Positions 1-5,057 of a stretch of 5,544 bases of DNA are shown here, one piece after another. Position numbers and translations under genes: made by a program. How positions within the stretch are numbered: position 1 is the first letter of the stretch; the number at the start of each line of letters is the position of its first letter. Source of the DNA: Methanobacteriota archaeon (GTDB lineage: Archaea > JACRDV01); NCBI GenBank assembly GCA_024860865.1, contig JACRDV010000028.1:1-5544 (forward strand), given 5' to 3'. The notes below the pieces were generated by a model. The model saw only the letters and a list, made by a program, of their open reading frames with translations. It was not told the DNA's origin and did no database searches.

Positions 1-73
1 AATGCGCGGTTCTAAACATGACCCCGACTGGCACAAATATCAAATTACAGATGAAGGATTCAAAATTATTTAG
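1..73 (+). CDS. C-terminal end of an unrecognised protein (5' partial)
   Basis: The frame beginning at base 2 is open from the window edge to a TAG at 71-73 and encodes 23 residues ending in KYQITDEGFKII. It is rich in charged and aromatic residues (HDPDWHKY). The segment Y-x-I-T-D-E-G resembles the end of many winged-helix proteins (Y-x-L-T-x-x-G), but this is only a resemblance in a very short piece and I assign no function. The Met at 2-4 is probably internal, since the frame is open to the edge. Base composition changes to AT-rich spacer right after the stop. An alternative is a chance open frame; 23 codons cannot exclude that. Confidence 0.45.
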   Translation, partial: MRGSKHDPDWHKYQITDEGFKII

Positions 74-97
74 CTAAATTTTGTTTATTGTAGGTAA

Positions 98-232
98 CTC
101 CCAATATCTTTGTGGAAATCAAGACAGTCCCCATTCACCAAAGTTATTTTAAGATTAGAAGCTCAGTTCCAGTGGGATCCGAATCCGAGCTTCCATGTAA
201 AGGCCGATAGATTATTTGGTCCAGTGTTCTAA
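98..232 (+). pseudogene. Possible gene remnant or micro-ORF of 44 codons
   Basis: The frame is open from 98 (after a TAA at 95-97) to a TAA at 230-232 and reads as an unusually protein-like peptide, with segments such as EAQFQWDPNP and ADRLFGPVF. There is no ATG; a TTG at 110 would give 40 residues, but no Shine-Dalgarno sits at a normal distance. It is in the same frame as the gene ending at 73, separated by two stops (71-73 and 95-97), so it could be a C-terminal extension lost to nonsense mutations. The reverse strand is also open here for about 36 codons, which weakens the coding case. The GC-richer core may instead reflect RNA structure (158-193). No family recognised. Confidence 0.2.
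158..193. other. GC-rich bulged stem-loop
   Basis: GAAGCTC (158-164) is the exact reverse complement of GAGCTTC (187-193). Stacked directly inside the right arm is a second stem, GGAT (175-178) with ATCC (183-186), closed by a four-base loop, leaving a ten-base bulge (165-174) on one side. The element is about 57% GC inside a spacer near one-third GC. A 7-bp inverted repeat at this spacing is expected several times by chance in 5.5 kb, so only its composition and the nested stem recommend it. No flanking promoter or oligo-T tract clearly frames it. Confidence 0.2.
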
Positions 233-602
233 AAAATAGATAATGGTTTTTAGCAATTCAAACTCTAGTTTAGGCTTTTAGAAAAAAGTTTACTTTCTTT
301 TTAAGGAACGAGAGTTCCATCATTTTGAAAAAAGTTAATCAATCATCTTGACTTGACGCTACGTGATACAATTTGTACCATCTACTTAGAATCGAATTAG
401 GGGTTTCAAAAATACTAATGGAGTTCTATGGGCTCCGAAAATGATTTTAGTAAATTTCATTTATATGATTATACAATTGTTTTATTCACGTATTAGAAGG
501 TCTCAAAATTAATAGCACCTGAACTTCTATCAAAGATAATGCTGAAATAGGAATCAAGGAAAAAATTGCGCAAATCCAAGAAAAAATACAAATTAACATG
601 AA

Positions 603-609
603 AGGTGAT
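603..609 (+). promoter_or_regulatory. Shine-Dalgarno AGGTGAT deciding the lysS start
   Basis: AGGTGAT matches the anti-Shine-Dalgarno end of archaeal 16S rRNA at seven positions. It overlaps the GTG at 605, so it cannot serve that codon. GGTG (604-607) is six bases before an in-frame TTG at 614; in the histone gene GGTG is seven bases before the ATG. This favours TTG 614 as the real lysS start. Confidence 0.5.
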
Positions 610-2203
610 ATGGTTGCATATTCCGATACATTGGGCAGATAAAATTGCAGAAGAATTAATCGCAACTGGTGCCCAAATTCATGTAATCGCTACAGGCATC
701 ACCCCTTCTGGCCCGGTACATATAGGGAATATGCGGGAAGTGTTAACCGCTGATGCTATTCTTCGAGCTTTAAAGGATAAAAGAGCTCACGCAAAACTTT
801 TGTACATAGCAGATGATTACGATCCGCTCCGCAGGAAATATCCATTTTTGCCTGAAAAATTTTCGCAGTATATTGGAAAACCACTAGTTGAGATTCCTTG
901 TCCAGAAAATTGCTGCCAAAATTATGCTCAACATTTTTTAAAACCATTCTTTGAAAGTTTAGATAGGCTTGGCATTCATCCAGAAATTCATTTATCTTCT
1001 GAAGCTTATCGAAGCGGAAAATATACAAAGTTGATTAAACTAGCTCTCACTCACAAGGACGAAATTAAAAAAATACTTGAAGAAAAAACTGGCCGAAAAA
1101 TGCCGGAAGATTGGGCTCCATTTAATGTCCGATGTGAGAAATGCGGTCGATTGAATACTACATTTGTAAAAAAGTTGGAAAATAATAAAGTTCACTATTT
1201 TTGCAAAGCATGCAATATTGAAGGCAAAGTCGATATTACTAAAGGCAATGGAAAACTACCTTGGCGAATTGACTGGCCAGCGCGCTGGGTTATTTTTGGC
1301 GTAACATGTGAACCGATGGGGAAGGATCATGCTGTTGCAGGGGGATCTTACGATACTGGCAAAGAAATCGTTAAGCTTTTCGGGGGGCAGGCTCCCTATC
1401 CAGTGCCATACGAGTGGATTTATTTCAAAGGAAAAGGCGCGATGAAAAGCTCAAAAGGCATAGCCTTTACTGGAGCCCAATGGTTGCAAGTTGCTCCGCC
1501 TGAAACCCTTCGATATTTAGTTATCAGGACAAAACCGCTGAAGCACATAGAATTTGACCCGCAGTTTGGTTTAATTGATATAATTGATCAGTACGACCGA
1601 ACTGAGAGGATCTATTTCGGAAAAGAAATTTCAGAGATTAGAGAAGAGGCCGAGGAGATGAAGCGCTCATATGAGCTCTCTCAAATTAAAGAAATACCAA
1701 GGCAATTGATACTTGCCTTGCCCTACAAATTTGCATCCATTTTAGTTCAAGTCCTGCTTGATAAGCAAACCCAACTCCAGAAAACTGTTGAAATATTAAG
1801 AAGAACCGGGCACTTAACAGAATCTCCAACCGATGTTGAGCTTAAAAAGACTAAAGAGCGATTAGAATTAGCTGAAAAATGGATAAATTGGTACGCACCT
1901 GAAGGTATGAAGTTTAAGCTTTTAGAAACTTTGCCAGAAAATATTATCTCACAGCTAACTGCAGAGCAAAAGCAATCGCTAAAAGAACTTAAACAATCGC
2001 TTCAAGCTAAAGATTGGACGCCAGTTGATTTACATAATGAATTTTATCGAATTGCTACAGAAGCAAAAATTAAACCACAGCAATTGTTTGAGGCAGCATA
2101 CCAGGTGCTTACAGGGAAGAAATTTGGGCCAAGGCTTGGATGGTTTTTGCTTTCTTTAGATAAACCTTGGATACTAAAAAGGTTGGAGGAAGCAGCTAGC
2201 TAA
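605..2203 (+). CDS. lysS: Lysyl-tRNA synthetase, class I
   Basis: Cytoplasmic enzyme that attaches lysine to tRNA-Lys using ATP. It is the class I (Rossmann-fold) form found in many archaea and a few bacteria, unrelated to the common class II LysRS. The 532-residue length is normal for the family. Visible marks, counted from GTG 605: HWAD near residue 9; the ATP-binding HIGH-like motif HIGN at 39-42 within ITPSGPVHIGN; a zinc-ribbon-like insert with C177, C180, C200 and C203; and a KMSKS-like loop MKSSK at 280-284. The C-terminal part is helical and charged, consistent with the alpha-helix-cage anticodon-binding region. The coordinates give the longest frame (GTG 605). TTG 614 is better placed after AGGTGAT and would remove three residues. 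The 3' end overlaps the stop codon of the convergent gene at 2200-2418. No frameshift or missing catalytic motif is seen. Confidence 0.97.
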   Translation: MIWLHIPIHWADKIAEELIATGAQIHVIATGITPSGPVHIGNMREVLTADAILRALKDKRAHAKLLYIADDYDPLRRKYPFLPEKFSQYIGKPLVEIPCPENCCQNYAQHFLKPFFESLDRLGIHPEIHLSSEAYRSGKYTKLIKLALTHKDEIKKILEEKTGRKMPEDWAPFNVRCEKCGRLNTTFVKKLENNKVHYFCKACNIEGKVDITKGNGKLPWRIDWPARWVIFGVTCEPMGKDHAVAGGSYDTGKEIVKLFGGQAPYPVPYEWIYFKGKGAMKSSKGIAFTGAQWLQVAPPETLRYLVIRTKPLKHIEFDPQFGLIDIIDQYDRTERIYFGKEISEIREEAEEMKRSYELSQIKEIPRQLILALPYKFASILVQVLLDKQTQLQKTVEILRRTGHLTESPTDVELKKTKERLELAEKWINWYAPEGMKFKLLETLPENIISQLTAEQKQSLKELKQSLQAKDWTPVDLHNEFYRIATEAKIKPQQLFEAAYQVLTGKKFGPRLGWFLLSLDKPWILKRLEEAAS

Positions 2204-2418
2204 AAAACTGTTGTTAAAGAAGCCAGCTGTTGAAGTTCATTTGCTGTGATTGGTTGATGGAATAATTCACTTACGAAGCGCTTAACATCAGAATGCGGGC
2301 CTTCAACGACTAACCAGACATTCTTGCCTTTAACACGTTTGCTCCATATTTGGCACTTACCAATGCTAACTGGTTGCCTCAAAATCGAGTCGTTAAAAAT
2401 TGGGAGTACTAATCGCAT
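2200..2418 (-). CDS. Small conserved-looking protein of unknown function (72 aa)
   Basis: I do not recognise the family. The ATG at 2418-2416 is preceded by GAGG (2428-2425) with a six-base spacer, and a TATA box lies about 35 bases upstream, so expression signals are good. A TTG at 2430 would add four residues but would use up the Shine-Dalgarno, so ATG is preferred. The protein is soluble, with no signal peptide or membrane segment. It begins with a strand-like MRLVLPIF, has a single Cys (C22) and two Trp (W25, W35), then a strand-turn-helix pattern VWLVVEGP-HSDVKRFVSEL (34-52) followed by a second helix. That resembles half of a small alpha/beta ferredoxin-like fold (acylphosphatase-like or ACT-like), but this is only a shape argument. 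It is convergent with lysS: its TAG (2202-2200) overlaps the lysS TAA by two bases. It appears to be a single-gene unit. Confidence 0.75.
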   Translation of the reverse strand: MRLVLPIFNDSILRQPVSIGKCQIWSKRVKGKNVWLVVEGPHSDVKRFVSELFHQPITANELQQLASLTTVF

Positions 2419-2450
2419 TTTAATCCTCAAGAATATTTGGAGTTAGAAAA

Positions 2451-2458
2451 TATATAAA
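2451..2458 (-). promoter_or_regulatory. TATA box for the 72-residue protein gene
   Basis: Read on the minus strand the sequence is TTTATATA, a near-consensus archaeal TATA box. Counting about 26 bases from its centre puts the transcript start near 2429, giving a leader of about ten bases that just includes the GAGG ribosome-binding site at 2428-2425. A clear BRE is not obvious. Confidence 0.6.
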
Positions 2459-2612
2459 CCCGTCCGACATTAGTCAGACTATCTAACGGACAGAAAAATC
2501 CTTTAAACGAATATCTAACGATAAAAACAAATGTCAGTTCAGATTTCTACTTTAAAATAATGTTTGATGTGTGTTTTAGAAAACTATCACTTGGATTTGA
2601 AAAAAATTCTCA

Positions 2613-2750
2613 TTATATCTTGTGTTCTTCCCTATTTTTGTAGAGGAATTTAGGCATCAGTTGGAAATCCTTTAACTTCCTGAAACCTAACTCCTCATTT
2701 TCCGTTTGAGGATTCAACTTGTAGAGGTTCTTCACACTTAGAATCGGCAA
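2613..2750 (-). pseudogene. Possible gene remnant or micro-ORF of 45 codons
   Basis: A TTG at 2750 opens a 45-residue minus-strand frame ending at TAA 2615-2613, with protein-like segments such as LSVKNLYKLNPQ and KDFQLMPKFLYKN. Just upstream on the same strand are two more short frames: GTG 2815 to TAA 2753 (contains HRLSDWFMQFIE) and ATG 2760 to TGA 2695. The 2815 and 2760 frames overlap by eight bases. Together they could be shards of one decayed gene. None has a Shine-Dalgarno, and the strand is purine-rich here, which makes K/E-rich peptides appear in any frame. I do not recognise a family and regard chance as about as likely. Confidence 0.15.
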
Positions 2751-2828
2751 TTTTAGTCATTTGTTTCACTTTCAATGAATTGCATAAACCAGTCGCTAAG
2801 GCGATGCACAATCACAGCTTAAAAGAAC

Positions 2829-2910
2829 AAAAAAATTAGCGGCGCTCTGGATCAGGTGCGATCGTCATAAGTTTCCCTCTGTTTGGGACGGCTTCATCAT
2901 TGCGCCAACT
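2829..2910 (-). ncRNA. Candidate small structured RNA, possibly C/D-box-like
   Basis: The 73 bases at 2838-2910 are about 55% GC in an otherwise AT-rich spacer. On the minus strand, GGCGC (2906-2902) pairs with GCGCC (2845-2841), and seven T follow at 2835-2829, as at the end of an archaeal transcript. Between the arms are a perfect box C, ATGATGA (2900-2894), and a box D, CTGA (2855-2852). A D'-like CAGA (2881-2878) leaves exactly 12 bases after box C, the usual archaeal guide length. A C'-like TGACGA lies at 2867-2862. Against a standard C/D guide, only six bases separate C' from D, and the closing stem is not directly next to box D. A TTTATG element at 2938-2933, preceded by an A-rich BRE-like stretch, would start transcription near 2910. 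The same strand is also open for 25 codons to TAA 2838-2836, so a gene remnant is the main alternative. Confidence 0.35.
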
Positions 2911-2914
2911 TAAC

Positions 2915-2922
2915 TATATTTA
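2915..2922 (+). promoter_or_regulatory. TATA box for the radical SAM gene
   Basis: TATATTTA has its centre about 27 bases before the ATG at 2946, which is the spacing expected when transcription begins at the start codon. The gene is therefore probably leaderless, and no Shine-Dalgarno precedes the ATG. This placement also argues against an upstream TTG start at 2883, which would put the TATA box inside the coding region. Confidence 0.6.
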
Positions 2923-2945
2923 GGACTCTTTTCATAAACTTTTTC

Positions 2946-4031
2946 ATGGTTAGAAAAATCCAGAAAACTGAAGCAGAATCTCTTTTAGTAGGGGAAATGC
3001 CAGAAGGTTGTCAACTTTGCATAAAAGGCGCTAAGCTTGTTCTTTTTGTGACTGGATTATGCAGTCGATACTGCTATTTTTGCCCCATATCCGAAAAAAG
3101 AAAAGATAAGGACGTAACTTATGCTAATGAACGGTTAGTAAAAAAAGATGAAGATATAATTGAAGAAGCTAAGCTAATGGAAGCAGAAGGAACAGGGATT
3201 ACTGGGGGTGAGCCTTTAGCCCAATTTGAGAGAACTCTCTATTACATCAAATTATTGAAAAAAGAGTTCGGAGATAAACATCACATTCACTTATACACTA
3301 ATGGTGATTTGCTAACAGAAGCGAAACTTGAAAAATTGGTTTCAGCCGGACTTGATGAGATTAGATTACATCCAGTAAGCGGTGATTTTTCAATAATTGA
3401 GCAGGTAATCAAATCAAAGATTGATGTAGGTTGTGAGATTCCTGTAATTCCAAACAACAAAACAGGGATCATTAAACTTGCTGAGTTTCTTGAAAATTGC
3501 GGTGCAAAATTTCTTAATTTAAATGAATTAGAATTCTCTCCAACTAATGCAGAAGCTCTCCTGCAACGAGGACTTAGTCTTAGAAATGAAATTTCAACAG
3601 GGGTTAAAGGATCAGAAGAACTTGCTAAAGAAATTCTTGAGTGGGCAAGCGACCATACAAGAAGATTAAGTTTACACTACTGCCCTGCTCGACTCAAAAT
3701 GGTTTTTCAATTTAAGAACCGTTTGCTAAGGAGAGCTAAGCATGTTGCCAAACCATATGAGGAAATCTCTGATGAAGGGCTGCTAATTAAGGGTATAATT
3801 TTTTCAGAGGGTTTATCCGCTGAGCAACTGCATCGGCTAAGAAATGATCTAATCGAGGAGTTAGGAATACCAAGCGAGTTAATCGCTGTGGATGAAGAGA
3901 AAATGAGGCTAGAAACAGCTTGGCACTTCATCGATGAAATTGCCCGCAAAAAAAAGTCTGGTCTAAGATTGGCTGTAGTTAAAGAGTACCCAACAGCTGA
4001 TCGGCTTGAAATCGAAGTAATCCCGCTTTAA
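2946..4031 (+). CDS. Radical SAM protein, COG2108-like
   Basis: 361-residue radical SAM protein resembling the archaeal COG2108 group (annotated as related to pyruvate formate-lyase activating enzyme), whose reaction is unknown. C39-x3-C43-x2-C46 in TGLCSRYCYFCP should bind the [4Fe-4S] cluster that cleaves S-adenosylmethionine. GGEP at 87-90 is the SAM-contacting motif, and HIHLYTNG (113-120) and AGLDEIRLHP (134-143) are barrel strands typical of the group. Before the barrel is a C22-x2-C25 pair, and after it a C246 in HYCPAR; these may bind a second metal site. Residues from about 268 form a charged C-terminal domain. Cytoplasmic, with no signal peptide. ATG 2946 is chosen because a TATA box lies 27 bases upstream; the open frame extends to TTG 2883 but those 21 residues are not family-like. 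There are no co-directional genes close enough to form an operon, so the substrate cannot be inferred from context. Confidence 0.9.
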   Translation: MVRKIQKTEAESLLVGEMPEGCQLCIKGAKLVLFVTGLCSRYCYFCPISEKRKDKDVTYANERLVKKDEDIIEEAKLMEAEGTGITGGEPLAQFERTLYYIKLLKKEFGDKHHIHLYTNGDLLTEAKLEKLVSAGLDEIRLHPVSGDFSIIEQVIKSKIDVGCEIPVIPNNKTGIIKLAEFLENCGAKFLNLNELEFSPTNAEALLQRGLSLRNEISTGVKGSEELAKEILEWASDHTRRLSLHYCPARLKMVFQFKNRLLRRAKHVAKPYEEISDEGLLIKGIIFSEGLSAEQLHRLRNDLIEELGIPSELIAVDEEKMRLETAWHFIDEIARKKKSGLRLAVVKEYPTADRLEIEVIPL

Positions 4032-4104
4032 AGGCTATTAATTCATCTGTTTTCGTGTTTAAGAGATAATTTGAGCTTAATAAACCATTTGGAGTTCTAT
4101 AATT

Positions 4105-4114
4105 TTCGTACGAA
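4105..4114. promoter_or_regulatory. 10-bp palindrome upstream of the histone promoter
   Basis: TTCGTACGAA is perfectly self-complementary and ends nine bases before the TATA stretch of the histone gene, about 40-50 bases upstream of the predicted transcript start. That is a normal place for a dimeric regulator. A palindrome of this length occurs several times by chance in 5.5 kb, so position is the only support. Confidence 0.25.
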
Positions 4115-4123
4115 GAAAAAGCA

Positions 4124-4134
4124 TATATATAAAA
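4124..4134 (+). promoter_or_regulatory. Histone gene promoter (BRE and TATA box)
   Basis: TATATATAAAA is a strong archaeal TATA element, preceded by a purine-rich stretch (CGAAGAAAAAG, 4111-4121) of BRE type. The predicted start near 4154 leaves a leader of about 25 bases containing the Shine-Dalgarno GGGGGTG (4166-4172). This is the best promoter in the window, consistent with the high expression usual for histones. Confidence 0.7.
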
Positions 4135-4179
4135 AGAGCTTGAGTCAATGCGTGTTTCGGCGATTGGGGGTGCAGTATA

Positions 4180-4389
4180 ATGGGAGAATTGCCGTTAGCT
4201 CCAGTTGATCGAATCATTAGGAAAGCTGGCGCTGAGCGGGCTTCTGCTGAGGCGGTTAAAGCTTTAGCTGAAGCAATGGAAGAAATTGCAACTGACATTG
4301 CAAAAGAAGCAGCTATTTTAGCTGTTCATGCTGGAAGAAAAACTGTTTCAGCTGAAGATATTAAACTTGCTACTAAGCGCTTCTTATAG
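4180..4389 (+). CDS. Archaeal histone (HMf family)
   Basis: A 69-residue, single-histone-fold, tail-less chromatin protein that dimerises and wraps DNA in the nucleoid. It follows HMfA/HMfB and the Thermococcus histones nearly throughout: [20 protein letters not shown] at the N-terminus, the central helix at about 24-50, then [15 protein letters not shown]. Residues matching known functional positions are R11, R20 and the RKT loop (53-55) for DNA contact; R53 and D60 for the intra-fold salt bridge; L47, H50 and D60 for the dimer-dimer interface; and G17, which in related histones allows close stacking into long hypernucleosome fibres. ATG 4180 lies seven bases after GGTG (4169-4172). It is a single-gene unit with its own strong promoter. 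The T-rich stretch 4425-4446 may end the transcript. Identification is secure. Confidence 0.97.
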   Translation: MGELPLAPVDRIIRKAGAERASAEAVKALAEAMEEIATDIAKEAAILAVHAGRKTVSAEDIKLATKRFL

Positions 4390-4457
4390 CTTACTCAGCT
4401 TGTATTTAAACGGTCTAAACAATCGTAAACTTTTGGTTTGTTTATTTCGGAAATGCC

Positions 4458-4464
4458 TTTATAG
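4458..4464 (+). promoter_or_regulatory. TATA box for the DUF151 gene
   Basis: TTTATAG at this position predicts a transcript start near 4486, about ten bases before the TTG start and right at the Shine-Dalgarno GAGGAG (4486-4491). The leader would be very short. The element is close to consensus but lacks an obvious BRE, so readthrough from the histone gene is also possible. Confidence 0.45.
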
Positions 4465-4496
4465 TTGGTTATCTCTTTTTTACCAGAGGAGCAAGA

Positions 4497-4946
4497 TTGA
4501 GCAACTTTACTCAGGTTAAAGTAACTGGCGTGTTCATGTCTGGTTCAGCTACGCCTCAGCCAGTAGTCCTGCTAGAAGATGGTAAGAAAAGATTTTTGCC
4601 TATTTTTATTGGAGTTGCAGAGGCGTTTTCAATCCAAGCTGCTTTATCTAAAAAAATCTCGCCTAGACCGCTAACACATGACCTTGTAGCAACTGTTCTT
4701 GATGAAATTGGAGTTAAAGTCAAACAAATCACTATTGATCAGCTTAAGGATGAGATTTTCTTTGCAAGACTTACTATTGAAACAAATGGCAAGCACAAAG
4801 AGATCGATGCTAGACCAAGCGACTGCATTGCTATTGCTTTACGAACTAGCGCTCCAATTTTTGTGGCTGAAGATGTAATGAAAGTAGCTAGTATAGCAAA
4901 AAATTTAATAAAAGACCAATTTGAGCAGCTAAATGGCTATGCTTAG
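4497..4946 (+). CDS. Bifunctional nuclease (BFN/DUF151) domain protein
   Basis: A 149-residue protein made almost entirely of the DUF151/BFN domain, a family present in archaea, bacteria and plants. Some plant members have been reported to have both DNase and RNase activity; the archaeal role is unknown. Family hallmarks are LPIFIGVAEAFSIQAAL (34-50), the RPLTHDL motif (57-63) and the acidic signature EIDARPSDCIAIALRT (102-117). The usual alanine in SDAIA is a cysteine here (C110). TTG 4497 is chosen because GAGGAG (4486-4491) lies five bases upstream and the first strand (QVKVTGVF) starts directly after it; no ATG precedes the conserved core. Cytoplasmic. It follows the histone by 107 bases but has its own promoter-like element. 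It converges on pelota, with an AT-rich hairpin between them. The family assignment is secure; the nuclease activity is inferred only from the name of the domain. Confidence 0.92.
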   Translation: MSNFTQVKVTGVFMSGSATPQPVVLLEDGKKRFLPIFIGVAEAFSIQAALSKKISPRPLTHDLVATVLDEIGVKVKQITIDQLKDEIFFARLTIETNGKHKEIDARPSDCIAIALRTSAPIFVAEDVMKVASIAKNLIKDQFEQLNGYA

Positions 4947-5025
4947 TTTTTAATTGCAACGATTTAAAACTAAAAAAAAGATTATTTAGAGCTTAGATGG
5001 CTTTAATTAAAGAGATACTCCGCAT

Positions 5026-5050
5026 AAATCAAAAAAACATTTTTCGATTT
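5026..5050. terminator. AT-rich hairpin between convergent genes
   Basis: AAATC (5026-5030) pairs with GATTT (5046-5050); after one A-C mismatch, five more A-T pairs (5032-5036 with 5040-5044) close on a three-base loop. It has oligo-A on the left and oligo-T on the right, and another run of eight A lies at 4972-4979. Either strand therefore provides T-tracts after the last gene: the DUF151 gene on plus (4946) and pelota on minus (5058). A bidirectional terminator is a reasonable reading, since archaeal termination relies mainly on T-tracts. Confidence 0.45.
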
Positions 5051-5057
5051 AAATTTC

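Larger units (their letters stand above)
74..604. other. AT-rich spacer before lysS, no convincing gene
   Basis: About 530 bases with frequent stops in all frames, apart from the protein-like frame at 98-232. There is no tRNA, rRNA, CRISPR repeat or recognisable mobile element. Small hairpins are visible: 305-318 (GGAAC stem closed by a GAGA, GNRA-type, tetraloop), 420-436 (GGAGTT with GGCTCC, two G-U pairs) and an odd palindrome at 367-377 (TACAA-T-TTGTA). Stems this short are expected by chance in a window of this size. A TATA-like TTATAT at 461-466 could drive lysS with a leader of over 100 bases. A poorer A-rich element near 584-591 would give a start close to the lysS initiation codon. 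Neither is convincing. Confidence 0.6.
2459..2914. other. AT-rich spacer between divergent genes
   Basis: About 455 bases between the promoter of the minus-strand 72-residue gene and that of the plus-strand radical SAM gene. Most of it is AT-rich with stops in all frames. Visible items are a GTCCG/CGGAC inverted repeat (2462-2466, 2487-2491), a TATCTAACG direct repeat (2480-2488 and 2512-2520), a 6-bp hairpin TCCTCA/TGAGGA (2692-2712) and a bulged hairpin at 2781-2808 (TGCAT/ATGCA outside, CGC/GCG inside, TAAG loop). Each is within chance expectation for a region this long. The right end (2838-2910) is distinctly GC-richer and is listed separately, as is a short minus-strand frame at 2613-2750. 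Confidence 0.6.

Noticed and set aside
419-429. Shared 11-mer TGGAGTTCTAT at 419-429 and 4090-4100
   Set aside because: A few 11-mer matches are expected by chance in 5.5 kb, and the flanking sequences do not align.
598-642. Short upstream ORF (ATG 598, 14 codons) overlapping the lysS start, and an open frame from 523 reading into it
   Set aside because: No Shine-Dalgarno and no start codon before 598. The K/E/Q-rich peptide is what A-rich DNA gives by chance.
756-1028. Minus-strand open frame of 90 codons inside lysS
   Set aside because: It lies wholly antisense to a securely identified conserved gene and has no family-like motifs.
2480-2520. Direct repeat TATCTAACG (2480-2488 and 2512-2520) upstream of the small minus-strand gene
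   Set aside because: A 9-base repeat within about 40 bases is expected roughly once by chance in a window this size, and there is no third copy.
2781-2810. Bulged hairpin followed by ACA, reminiscent of an H/ACA guide RNA
   Set aside because: The stems are only 5 and 3 bp, the bulge is on one side instead of forming a two-sided pocket, and there is no K-turn or K-loop. It fits chance better.
2883-2945. N-terminal extension of the radical SAM protein from a TTG at 2883 (21 extra residues)
   Set aside because: The TATA box at 2915-2922 lies inside it, no Shine-Dalgarno precedes it, and the ATG at 2946 is ideally placed for a leaderless transcript.
3707-3949. Minus-strand open frame of 80 codons inside the radical SAM gene (also one at 3287-3472)
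   Set aside because: Serine-rich shadow of the coding strand; the plus-strand protein is clearly conserved.
4077-4298. Minus-strand open frame across the histone promoter and gene
   Set aside because: It is antisense to the histone and runs through its promoter; the alanine/serine-rich composition is a shadow of the histone codons.
4328-4519. Plus-strand open frame from within the histone to the start of the DUF151 gene
   Set aside because: Out of frame with both genes, leucine/serine-rich, and covers a promoter and Shine-Dalgarno; a chance frame.
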